Source of the DNA: Mucilaginibacter ginsenosidivorax
GTDB taxonomy: Bacteria; Bacteroidota; Bacteroidia; Sphingobacteriales; Sphingobacteriaceae
Direction: 5' to 3'
Length of the DNA stretch: 64,000 nt
NCBI RefSeq assembly: GCF_007971525.1
Contig: NZ_CP042437.1
Location: 5,084,001 to 5,148,000, forward strand
A program made the position numbers and the translations under genes. Shown here piece by piece: positions 27,946 through 35,420 of this stretch. The notes below the pieces were generated by a model that was not told the DNA's origin, did not search any database, and saw only the letters and a program-made list of their open reading frames with translations. The first letter of the stretch is position 1. Each line of letters starts with the position of its first letter.

Positions 27946-30132
27946 ATGAAACCACTTTACCTGTCACTATTTTTTTTATTCACCACTACTTTAACCTTCG
28001 CGCAGGACAATGTGCCTTATGCCGAAAAGGCCGCCCAGTTACAAAAGGAAATCTGGGGCACAACTGCGCCCGAGTTTAAAGTTACCAAAGTTCCCGATAG
28101 CCTGAGCAAAGAGAGTGCTGTTGTGCTGGCTCGCTCGTTTAGCCTTAACCGTACATCAAACACCAAAATAAAATTTTTGATTATTACCGCCGCCGCAAGC
28201 CTGCGTACCGTTAAACTAAAAACCTTTCACGAGCGTGTAAAAATTAACGACAAAGTATCGCTGGAAGATTACTCAACCCTGGAGTATCAAAAAAAGCTGG
28301 ATAAAACGGTGTCCTTCTTCCTTACCAAATTTGTGAGTACCAATAACACTTTTATCGGTGCCAAAATTGTTAAGCCAAACGGCAGCGAGGTAATTGTTAA
28401 TACCGGCGAAGAGGTATTAACCAAAAACGAAACCAAAGACCAAAAGGGCAAACTGGCCATCCCCGGTTTGCAGGTGGGCGATATTTTAGATTATTACGTG
28501 AGCACCGTTGATGTTGACGAAAATAGCAAAAACGCATCCTATAAAAACAACGATGATGTTTTTATACTGGCCGATGAGTACCCTGTGTTGTATTACAGCC
28601 TCGATTTTCAGTACAATAAAAAAACCGATGTAAAATATATTTATGCCAATGGCGCCCCGCATTTTGATGGCGGCCGCAATGCAGATGGCGACCTCGTGCT
28701 GAGCCTTAAGCTGCACAATATGCCTAAGTATAAAACAAACATCTGGGTGTCAGCCCTGCGCCAGTATCCTTATATCGAAATTGGCAGTACGTTTAATAAT
28801 GGTGCCGATGCATCATATGATACACGGGCGTTGGCCATTAAAAAGGCGTTCAAATATTCGTTCGAGGAGTACTCCGGCTTTAATGAGGCCGAAAAACGCA
28901 CCAAAGATTATTTTAACACCGGTAAGCCATTTAAAAATAATGCTGCGGATAGTGTGCTGAAGGTGTTGTATGACATATGGAAATTCCAGGTGTTTTGTAA
29001 TTACGAGGGCGATGAGCTTGACAATATCGATGGGATGAATTACCGTACCGCCCGCAGTGTGCCGGCTGCCATAAGTATGAGTATGATGCTTACCCAATTG
29101 GGTATTAGTCATGCTGTATTAATGGTAGCGTCGCGCATGAGCAATACCCTCGATAATATGTTTACTTTTAACGATTTTGATGCCATCATCCGCATAAAAA
29201 GAGACAAAACCTATTTTATGAGTTTTGATAATGCGGTTACCCATTTTGGCGAGGTGCCGGAGCGTTTTGAAGGCGAAAAAGTAATTGCCCTGTACCCCGA
29301 CCGAATCACCAACAAGTACTACACTTTTACCGAAAAGGACGACTCGTTGTCAGTTTCAACCAGCGATAAAAATTTTATTGACGAACAGCTACAGGTAAAC
29401 CTGCTGCCAGCGGATATGCAAAAACTAAAAATTGCCCGGCAGGTAAGCGAAACCGGTTCAATGCGTCTTGAAGATCAAAAATCCCTGTTGCCGGCCGGCG
29501 ATATTGACAAAGGTTTACAAGCCCTGATAAAAGGCGAAGAACTATCAAAAAGGATAAAAGGCAAACACAAAGCCGATGAATACTCGAGTGCCTTTGAGCA
29601 ACAACGCAAAGACCAGTTAAAAGCCTTTACCACCGAAATTAAGGGTAAATACGATCAGGAGCCAACCGAAGTAAAGGATTGCAAAATAATCGACCCGGCG
29701 ATTGAAAACACCAACCCTGCGTTTAAATACAGTGCGTCATTTGTGCTCAACAACCTGGTGAAAAAGGCAGGTAACAACTACCTGGTTGATGTTGGCAAAC
29801 TCACCGGCGGTTTTTACAAACTGGACGATACCGAACGCAAGCGCACTATCGACGTTTACATGCCCTGCGCCCGCAGTTTTAAATATACCATATCGCTGGC
29901 AATCCCGCAGGGCTATTCAGCCAAAGGAGTAGAAGAACTGAACGTTAAAAAAGAGAACAAAACAGGCTCATTCTCATCAACCGCAAATATAAGCGGCAAC
30001 ACATTAAATATTGTAGTAACCCGTGCCTACGCCCACAACTTCGAAAAAGCCGCCGACTGGCCCGCACTGGTTGAAATGATTGATGCAGCCGCGGCTTATA
30101 ACGCTAAGAAGATTTTGCTGGAGAAGAAGTAG
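27946..30132 (+). CDS. DUF3857-like exported protein with degenerate transglutaminase core
   Basis: The 728-residue protein has a signal peptide (cut near TLTFAQ), a DUF3857-like N-terminal domain (residues about 45-290) and a region that aligns in order with a transglutaminase core (about 335-440). The catalytic positions are lost: where the partner has GDC, this one reads ARSVPAAISM (370-379). Where it has NH, this one reads NDFDAII (409-415). The Asp at SFD (428) remains. It is probably catalytically dead. It starts 8 bp after the active-triad relative, which suggests a working pair. Its C-terminal half (YMPCARSFKYTISLAIPQGY) resembles the tail of the partner. Confidence 0.8.
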   Translation: MKPLYLSLFFLFTTTLTFAQDNVPYAEKAAQLQKEIWGTTAPEFKVTKVPDSLSKESAVVLARSFSLNRTSNTKIKFLIITAAASLRTVKLKTFHERVKINDKVSLEDYSTLEYQKKLDKTVSFFLTKFVSTNNTFIGAKIVKPNGSEVIVNTGEEVLTKNETKDQKGKLAIPGLQVGDILDYYVSTVDVDENSKNASYKNNDDVFILADEYPVLYYSLDFQYNKKTDVKYIYANGAPHFDGGRNADGDLVLSLKLHNMPKYKTNIWVSALRQYPYIEIGSTFNNGADASYDTRALAIKKAFKYSFEEYSGFNEAEKRTKDYFNTGKPFKNNAADSVLKVLYDIWKFQVFCNYEGDELDNIDGMNYRTARSVPAAISMSMMLTQLGISHAVLMVASRMSNTLDNMFTFNDFDAIIRIKRDKTYFMSFDNAVTHFGEVPERFEGEKVIALYPDRITNKYYTFTEKDDSLSVSTSDKNFIDEQLQVNLLPADMQKLKIARQVSETGSMRLEDQKSLLPAGDIDKGLQALIKGEELSKRIKGKHKADEYSSAFEQQRKDQLKAFTTEIKGKYDQEPTEVKDCKIIDPAIENTNPAFKYSASFVLNNLVKKAGNNYLVDVGKLTGGFYKLDDTERKRTIDVYMPCARSFKYTISLAIPQGYSAKGVEELNVKKENKTGSFSSTANISGNTLNIVVTRAYAHNFEKAADWPALVEMIDAAAAYNAKKILLEKK

Positions 30133-30183
30133 CGTTTTAGTTAGATGAAGTCATAAAATATCTTGAACCAACTTTAAAAAAGA

Positions 30184-30334
30184 ATCGTCACGAGCGATCG
30201 CTTCGTGTCTTATAATGACGTGTTTGTAAGTTGTTGACTGTCAATGCTAAATATTCGTCATTGCGAGGTACGAAGCAATCCCGAACTATGTGGGACTTAG
30301 CATGTAGGGGATTGCTTCGTACCTCGCAATGACG
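30184..30334. repeat. Palindromic CGTCATTGCGAGG repeat unit, copy A
   Basis: A perfect 27-bp inverted repeat (30256-30282 and 30308-30334, beginning CGTCATTGCGAGGTACG) has a 25-nt loop. A second, degenerate palindrome (30187-30220) lies just left, joined by TGTAAGTTGTTGA. The same parts occur at 45849-45955 in the opposite order. Confidence 0.8.
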
Positions 30335-30438
30335 GTAGATTGTATCAATAAAAGAGCGCTGATAATCAGTGCTATGTAACGGTATTATTATAGGAAAATT
30401 TGAGAAAACTCTGAAGGGGAATGGTACGTTTGCGAAAG

Positions 30439-30466
30439 ACTAACGAAGTTTTAAAACTTCGTTAGT
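30439..30466. terminator. Perfect 14-bp palindrome, likely bidirectional terminator
   Basis: ACTAACGAAGTTTT is followed directly by its reverse complement, with T- and A-rich flanks. It lies between the convergent DUF3857 and toxin genes. A related sequence (ACTTACGAAGTTTT) forms the terminator after alaS. Confidence 0.65.
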
Positions 30467-30503
30467 TTGGGATTTTCTTTCACAAAAGTTAAAACCCAGA
30501 TGA

Positions 30504-30794
30504 TCAAAAATATTTAGGCCTCCTGCTTGTATGGAAAATAGAAGTTATGAAAATTTTATGGTCGATTTCGTCAACCCAATAAATTATCAGAGATGGAAAC
30601 TTGTTTAAGGAAGCAGCTCGCAGTTCCGATTTATATTTAATAGGGAAATGGAATGGGTCTTTAGCTATCCGGGATAAATAATAATCAATTTCTTTGAAAA
30701 ACTTCTTTCCTAAAGCAGGGAGTTGTTCTTCATACCAATCGTAAGTTTCAGAAAGTTCGTCTTCGGCCTGTAAAAGCAACTCAATTTCAAACAC
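30504..30794 (-). CDS. RelE/ParE-family toxin
   Basis: The 96-residue protein has the ParE/RelE toxin order: helical N-terminus (EIELLLQAEDELSETYDWYEEQ), GKKFFKEIDYYLSRIAKDPFHFP, then strands ending YWVDEIDHKIFITSIFHTSRRPKYF. The C-terminal SRRP motif is typical. ParE members poison gyrase and RelE members cut mRNA; the subfamily fits ParE better. It overlaps its antitoxin gene by 8 bp (30787-30794), antitoxin first. It forms a type II toxin-antitoxin pair, probably self-regulated by the complex. The module sits in a repeat-rich gap, which suggests mobility. Confidence 0.85.
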   Translation of the reverse strand: MFEIELLLQAEDELSETYDWYEEQLPALGKKFFKEIDYYLSRIAKDPFHFPIKYKSELRAASLNKFPSLIIYWVDEIDHKIFITSIFHTSRRPKYF

Positions 30795-31002
30795 CTTCGT
30801 ACTTTTTCCTGATTTCGCTCCACGGACGGGAGGTGGTTTTACCAGCTAAAAAATCTTCTTTTCGTTTAACCATCTCTTTTTCCTGCTCATCAGTTAACTG
30901 GTAATCATCGTCGGTATGATATTGATAGTTTAAGCTATCTAAAAAAGCCAGGAGTACTTTTTTTTCCTGTTCATTTTGAATGTCAATTGTTAGCGTCTCC
31001 AT
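30787..31002 (-). CDS. Antitoxin of the ParE-type toxin
   Basis: This 71-residue acidic protein (METLTIDIQNEQEKKVLLAFL...) lies directly upstream of the toxin on the same strand and overlaps it. It has a short beta start, a helical middle rich in Asp/Glu (YHTDDDYQLTDEQEKEMVKR) and a charged tail (TTSRPWSEIRKKYEGV). The shape matches the small antitoxins of the addiction-module component type. The TTG at 31008 would add two residues, but ATG at 31002 is the better start. A -7 box (31034-31041) lies upstream. Confidence 0.8.
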   Translation of the reverse strand: METLTIDIQNEQEKKVLLAFLDSLNYQYHTDDDYQLTDEQEKEMVKRKEDFLAGKTTSRPWSEIRKKYEGV

Positions 31003-31033
31003 AATCAAATTTAATCTTTATTTGGCCATTCTC

Positions 31034-31041
31034 CAAAATTA
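31034..31041 (-). promoter_or_regulatory. -7 box TAATTTTG of the toxin-antitoxin pair
   Basis: Read leftwards TAATTTTG matches TAnnTTTG; a leader of about 25 nt precedes the ATG at 31002. Confidence 0.5.
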
Positions 31042-31612
31042 CCAAATATCAAAAAAGATCGCGCGTATCTATGAAATCCATAGATCAGAGGCTGTCTAAA
31101 AATAAAAAAACACAACCTCGCTGCTTTATGCCCACCCATGCCGTATTGGAATTTACATAGACATTTAGTTGAACGTGAGCTAAGACTCTCCCGGTCGCCC
31201 CGTTGAATAACGTCCGACCATTTTCTCTTCACCTGTCGTGGAAAAAGGGTCTTTGGCGCTAAATATCAATATATTAGAAAGGGAATAAATAATAAATTTT
31301 CGAGCCCCTCTTTCCGGCGAAGCCGAAGAGAGGGTGGCGGGCGTAGCCTCGCCGGGTGAGTCTTAGCCAGCGTTCAACTGAATGTTTGTGTAACCCAACA
31401 CGTCGTGTTTAGTTACAACATTGGCAAACTCTGGCGGCCCCATAACATTTATAGCATGCCCCGGTAAAAGCCCCCTCATTTTGAACAAATCATATAAATC
31501 ATTTGTTTGAAAAGGTACTCTTCTCAGCAACACGAGGCGTTTTAAAATTGTGACACTTCTCATTTTTTCTCATTTTCAGACTTGCAAACTTTCCGACTTT
31601 CCGACTAATAAC
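31042..31612. other. Intergenic remnant region upstream of alaS
   Basis: No supported gene. It holds an IS-end-like motif (GAGGCTGTCTAAAAA, 31088-31102) with no partner, and a GC-rich hairpin repeat (31306-31334). A leftward frame at 31363-31563 encodes 66 residues that I do not recognise. These look like decayed mobile DNA. Confidence 0.45.
31306..31334. repeat. GC-rich hairpin repeat CCCTCTTTCCGGC...
   Basis: CCCTCTTTCCGGC pairs with GCCGAAGAGAGGG (11 of 13 bp, 3-nt loop). It is followed by GGCGGGCGTAGCCTCGCC. Such sequences recur between genes in Bacteroidota. Confidence 0.5.
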
Positions 31613-31620
31613 TACATTTG
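31613..31620 (+). promoter_or_regulatory. -7 box TACATTTG of alaS, near-leaderless
   Basis: TACATTTG matches TAnnTTTG and ends 6 bp before the ATG at 31627. A TTT lies 20 bp upstream. The transcript would start at or next to the start codon. Confidence 0.65.
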
Positions 31621-31626
31621 CACACT

Positions 31627-34314
31627 ATGACAGCTACCGAAATACGCCAGGCTTTTCTTGATTTTTTTGTTTCAAAGGGACACGTTATCGTTCCTTCGGC
31701 GCCAATTGTAATTAAAAACGATCCAACCCTGATGTTCACCAACGCGGGGATGAACCAGTTTAAAGATATATTTTTGGGTGAAGCAGCGGCCAAAGCAACC
31801 CGTGTAGCCGATACCCAACGCTGCCTGCGCGTAAGCGGCAAGCATAACGACCTGGAAGAAGTAGGTATTGATACTTACCACCACACCATGTTTGAGATGC
31901 TGGGCAACTGGAGCTTTGGCGACTATTTTAAAAAAGAAGCCATAGCCTGGAGCTGGGAGTTACTTACCGAAGTTTATAAACTACCTAAAGACCGCCTGTA
32001 TGTTACCTATTTTGAAGGCGACGAAAAGGAAGGCCTTGAAAAAGATACCGAAACTTACGACCTATGGAAGCAGTTTGTTGATGAAGCCCATATACTGCCC
32101 GGCAACAAAAAAGATAACTTTTGGGAAATGGGCGAAACTGGTCCGTGTGGTCCATGTTCCGAAATTCATTACGATAGCCGCCCCGATAATGAGCGTGCCG
32201 AAGTAAGCGGTGCTAAGCTGGTTAATGCAGATCATGACCAGGTGATAGAGATCTGGAACAATGTGTTCATGCAGTTTAACCGCTTAAAAGGTGGCGCATT
32301 GCAGCCATTGCCTGCCAAACACGTAGATACCGGTATGGGCTTTGAGCGTTTGGTGCGCGTGTTGCAAGGCAAAACATCCAACTATGATACCGATGTTTTT
32401 CAGCCGATGATCCAGTTTATTGCGGAGAAAAGCGGTAAAGCCTACAACAGCGCGGCCAAACCCGGTGATGCCGACTGGAACGAAGCCGTTGCCATGCGCG
32501 TATTGGCCGATCATATCCGCGCCATCAGCTTTGCCATTGCCGATGGGCAGTTGCCTGCAAGCAATAAAGCCGGTTATGTGATCCGCAGGATCTTGCGCCG
32601 TGCTGTGCGTTACAGTTATCAAACATTAGGTTTTAAAGAACCATTTTTTAACCAGTTGGTGCCTTTGTTGGCCGAACAGTTTAAAGGTGTGTTTGATAAT
32701 CTTTACAGTCAGAAAGATTTTGTGCAGAAGGTGATTTTGGAGGAAGAGACAGCTTTTTTAAGAACCCTTGGTAACGGGATTGCGAGATTTAATGAACGTA
32801 TAAAATTGCTTACTCATTTAGAGGCGGGACAAAAGGCAACTGGGTTTTATGAGAGCTTTGAACCGAATAAAATAAATGGGGCTTTTGCATTTGAATTGTC
32901 TGATACATATGGTTTTCCAATTGATTTAACCGAATTGATGGCGCGTGAGTTAGGCTTTTCTATTGATATAGAAGGATATGAGCTTGCTCTGCAAGAACAA
33001 AAAACTCGTTCCCGCTCCGCTGGTGCAATTGACACCGGCGATTGGATCACCCTAAAAGACGATGAAACCTCCATCTTCACCGGCTACGATGAAACCGAAA
33101 CCATTGCCCATGTGGTAAAATACCGCAAGGTAACGGCAAAAGGGAAAGAGCAATACCAGATTGTATTGGACAAAACCCCTTTCTATGCTGAAAGCGGTGG
33201 CCAGGTAGGGGATAAAGGTGAGTTGGTTTTCCCGGATGGCACCATTGTTTTGGTTACCGATACCAAAAAAGAAAACGGCCTTACTGTTCATTATGTAGAT
33301 AACCTGCCCGAAGATATTGACGATGCTTTAACCGCCATTGTCGATCCTGCTTTGCGCGGACAAACCAATGCCAATCATTCGGCTACGCACCTGCTGCATG
33401 CCGCCATGAAACAGGTATTGGGCAGCCACGTAAACCAAAAAGGTTCGTTAGTAAACGACCAATATTTGAGGTTCGATTTTTCGCACTTCGCCAAAGTTAC
33501 CGACGAGGAACTGGCGCAGATTGAAGCTATCGTAAACCAAAAGGTACGCCAGAATATCCCGCTGAAAGAAGAACGCAGCGTACTGTACGCCGAAGCCATC
33601 ACCAGCGGCGTAACCGCCCTGTTTGGCGAAAAATATGGCGAGTATGTACGCGTCATCACTTTCGAAGACGAGTTTAGCAAGGAACTTTGCGGTGGTACCC
33701 ACGTACAGGCTACCGGACAAATAGGCTTCTTTAAGATCATTGCGGAAAGCGCTGTAGCCGCAGGCGTGCGCCGCATTGAGGCCATAACCGGTGTTGCCGC
33801 AGAGGTGTTTATCACCAACCAAAGCCGCATGGTTGATCAGCTTAAAGATTTGCTTAAAAACCCTAAAGACCTGCCAAAAAGCATTGAAAGCCTGTTGGAC
33901 GAAAACAGCAAGCTAAAAAAAGAAATTGAAAAAGCCATCCTCGAAAAATCGTCGGGCTTAAAAAACGAACTGGCGCAAAAAGCCGAGGCTATTAATGGCA
34001 TCAACTTTATTGCCCAAAAAGTAGCCCTGCCCAATGCTGAGGCCATTAAAAACCTGGCCTACCAGTTAAAAGATATCGTGCCCAACCTGTTCCTGGTACT
34101 CGCCGCCGATTTTGACGGCAAACCCAGCCTTACAGTTATGATAGCCGAAAACCTGGTAAAAGAAAAAGGCCTGCACGCCGGCAACATCGTCAAAGAACTC
34201 GCCAAAGAAGTAAAAGGCGGCGGCGGTGGCCAGCCATTTTTTGCAACCGCCGGTGGTAGTGATGTAAGCGGTTTGGATAATGTATTGGTAAAAGCGAAGA
34301 GTTTTGTAGAGTAG
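31627..34314 (+). CDS. alaS: Alanyl-tRNA synthetase
   Basis: The 895-residue protein is full-length AlaRS. It loads alanine on tRNA-Ala and hydrolyses mischarged Ser/Gly. Motifs are MTATEIRQAFLDFFVSKGH, SAPIVIKNDPTLMFTNAGMN, FEMLGNWSFGDYFKKEAI and DTGMGFERLVRVLQG in the catalytic domain. The editing site shows NANHSATHLLHAAMK and ELCGGTHVQATG with the zinc-binding His/Cys residues. A C-Ala coiled coil and GGGGGQPFFATAGG end the protein. Start ATG 31627 is preferred to TTG 31618, which overlaps the -7 box. Codons from about 32660 to 33010 are more AT-rich (about 37 % GC over 32761-32940) than their flanks. Confidence 0.97.
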   Translation: MTATEIRQAFLDFFVSKGHVIVPSAPIVIKNDPTLMFTNAGMNQFKDIFLGEAAAKATRVADTQRCLRVSGKHNDLEEVGIDTYHHTMFEMLGNWSFGDYFKKEAIAWSWELLTEVYKLPKDRLYVTYFEGDEKEGLEKDTETYDLWKQFVDEAHILPGNKKDNFWEMGETGPCGPCSEIHYDSRPDNERAEVSGAKLVNADHDQVIEIWNNVFMQFNRLKGGALQPLPAKHVDTGMGFERLVRVLQGKTSNYDTDVFQPMIQFIAEKSGKAYNSAAKPGDADWNEAVAMRVLADHIRAISFAIADGQLPASNKAGYVIRRILRRAVRYSYQTLGFKEPFFNQLVPLLAEQFKGVFDNLYSQKDFVQKVILEEETAFLRTLGNGIARFNERIKLLTHLEAGQKATGFYESFEPNKINGAFAFELSDTYGFPIDLTELMARELGFSIDIEGYELALQEQKTRSRSAGAIDTGDWITLKDDETSIFTGYDETETIAHVVKYRKVTAKGKEQYQIVLDKTPFYAESGGQVGDKGELVFPDGTIVLVTDTKKENGLTVHYVDNLPEDIDDALTAIVDPALRGQTNANHSATHLLHAAMKQVLGSHVNQKGSLVNDQYLRFDFSHFAKVTDEELAQIEAIVNQKVRQNIPLKEERSVLYAEAITSGVTALFGEKYGEYVRVITFEDEFSKELCGGTHVQATGQIGFFKIIAESAVAAGVRRIEAITGVAAEVFITNQSRMVDQLKDLLKNPKDLPKSIESLLDENSKLKKEIEKAILEKSSGLKNELAQKAEAINGINFIAQKVALPNAEAIKNLAYQLKDIVPNLFLVLAADFDGKPSLTVMIAENLVKEKGLHAGNIVKELAKEVKGGGGGQPFFATAGGSDVSGLDNVLVKAKSFVE

Positions 34315-34328
34315 CTGATGCCCTAATC

Positions 34329-34361
34329 AGACTTACGAAGTTTTCAAAACTTCGTAAGTCT
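34329..34361 (+). terminator. Terminator of alaS
   Basis: AGACTTACGAAGTTTT pairs perfectly over 16 bp with 34346-34361 around one base, and TTTC follows. It starts 15 bp after the alaS stop. It is related to the palindrome at 30439-30466. Confidence 0.8.
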
Positions 34362-34471
34362 TTCAATACGAGGCTTGCCAAACATGCTGCTTTTTCCTCA
34401 AGTCAACCCAACTTTACTTAGTATAAGCGAATAACATTAGCCCGCTCAATCGCCGCGGGAAGGGGCTTGTC

Positions 34472-34493
34472 ACTTTTTTCTTGATAAAAAAGT
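34472..34493. repeat. ACTTTTTT/AAAAAAGT hairpin repeat
   Basis: Arms of 8 bp enclose CTTGAT. The unit starts the conserved intergenic block that runs to about 34510. Confidence 0.5.
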
Positions 34494-34650
34494 AACCAAA
34501 AAATCAAGTCAGCAGAAATGCTTCTCTGCCGCACTGGCCTTTGCCCTGCAAAACTGCCAAAACCTGGGCTGGGATTATTTTGCCCTCACCCTCAAGGCCC
34601 CTGCCGCAAAAACTCCCTATGCCCTGCCACCACACAACCTCGCATCGTTT

Positions 34651-34693
34651 TGCCAGTTTTCGCCCGAAGCTGTCCTGCTGACACTTTTGGGAA
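34651..34693. repeat. Direct repeat, left copy
   Basis: It reads TGCCAGTTTTCGCCCGAAGC and continues to GGGAA. The right copy at 35089-35131 agrees at 39 of 43 positions. A small membrane-protein gene lies between. Confidence 0.75.
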
Positions 34694-34770
34694 GCAAGTA
34701 CCCTCTACTATATTTGGACTTTTTTACTTGGATAACGATTTACAATGTCGACATCACAAGGCTTGTAAAA

Positions 34771-35010
34771 TTACATGGTAAATATCAGAGCATTAGCCCC
34801 TAACCCCCAGGCGTGGATCTGTAACGATCGGTGTCTCATTACATCAATTAGCAAAAGCAAAAAGCCAATAGGCAATACCAAAAGTTCTGCTATAAATGGT
34901 AACGGTGGTGTATGAGAGCTTTTGTACCCAAACAATTGCCCTGAAAAAATACAGAGTAAAATGAATACTCCATAAAATATCCCATAAACGATTTCTCTCG
35001 TTTTTACCAT
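34771..35010 (-). CDS. Small membrane protein of unknown function
   Basis: The 79-residue protein begins MVKTREIVYGIFYGVFILLC. Two or three hydrophobic helices are visible: VYGIFYGVFILLCIFSG, AELLVLPIGFLLLLIDVM and perhaps the C-terminal GLGANALIFTM. A basic loop (RHRSLQIH) lies between the last two, which suits a bacterial inner-membrane protein. I do not recognise the family. It is flanked by a 43-bp direct repeat, so it may have been carried in as a unit. It could also be a fragment. Confidence 0.5.
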   Translation of the reverse strand: MVKTREIVYGIFYGVFILLCIFSGQLFGYKSSHTPPLPFIAELLVLPIGFLLLLIDVMRHRSLQIHAWGLGANALIFTM

Positions 35011-35088
35011 CGCTTTTATTTGTTTAGTTGCAATCTAAAAAAAAGTTTGTGAAGTCGAAGAGTGAGTGAGCAAAGAGTTAATCACCCC

Positions 35089-35131
35089 TGCCAGGTTTCG
35101 CCCGAAGCTGTTCTGCTGGCATTTTTGGGAA
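35089..35131. repeat. Direct repeat, right copy
   Basis: It starts TGCCAGGTTTCGCCCGAAGC and matches 34651-34693 with four differences in 43 bases, same orientation. Confidence 0.75.
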
Positions 35132-35193
35132 AACGAGAGGGATTTGAAAAATTGTAGTTAAAATCATGTAATCCTTTAATCTGATAAATCCCG

Positions 35194-35244
35194 GTTCAGA
35201 AAACATTCTGCCAATTCTTAAATTCTGAAAATTCTGATTCAGAC
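35194..35244. repeat. Dispersed GTCTGAA/TTCAGAC repeat, right half only
   Basis: The segment ends AATTCTGATTCAGAC like the right ends of the copies at 19396-19483 and 14637-14820. The left partner is only vaguely recognisable. Confidence 0.55.
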
Positions 35245-35375
35245 CAACCCATATCCCCAAAATCTTAATACTTACTACTCGATACTTACTACTAATTACC
35301 CTACCAATCACACCTGCTTAATATTTTTTAGCCCCTATTAAACCCCAAAACCTACCTATACTGTATTAACTTTTA

Positions 35376-35383
35376 TATATTTG
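35376..35383 (+). promoter_or_regulatory. -7 box TATATTTG of gatB
   Basis: TATATTTG matches TAnnTTTG and leaves a leader of about 30 nt before the ATG at 35421. Confidence 0.55.
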
Positions 35384-35420
35384 ACCTTACAATCAGCAAA
35401 TCACAGCTGAATTTATTTTT

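Larger units (their letters stand above)
30133..30503. other. Intergenic region between DUF3857 gene and toxin gene
   Basis: Most of the 371 bp is the palindromic repeat at 30184-30334 and a terminator-like palindrome at 30439-30466. No gene is seen. Confidence 0.6.
34362..34770. other. Intergenic repeat-rich region after alaS
   Basis: No gene is supported. The sequence holds a hairpin (ACTTTTTTCTTGATAAAAAAGT, 34472-34493) followed by AACCAAAAAATCAAG, a dispersed repeat known in Sphingobacteriaceae, and the left copy of a 43-bp direct repeat. Confidence 0.5.
35011..35375. other. Intergenic region upstream of gatB
   Basis: It holds the right direct-repeat copy (35089-35131), a half copy of the GTCTGAA family (35194-35244), and a short tandem (ATACTTACTACT twice, near 35269-35293). 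No gene is seen. Confidence 0.5.

Noticed and set aside
31363..31563. Leftward 66-codon frame upstream of alaS
   Set aside because: The translation looks somewhat protein-like, but no family, promoter or neighbour supports it; it may be a decayed fragment.
34518..34781. Rightward 87-codon frame after alaS
   Set aside because: It lies in dispersed repeat sequence and its residues have an untypical composition rich in Cys and Pro.
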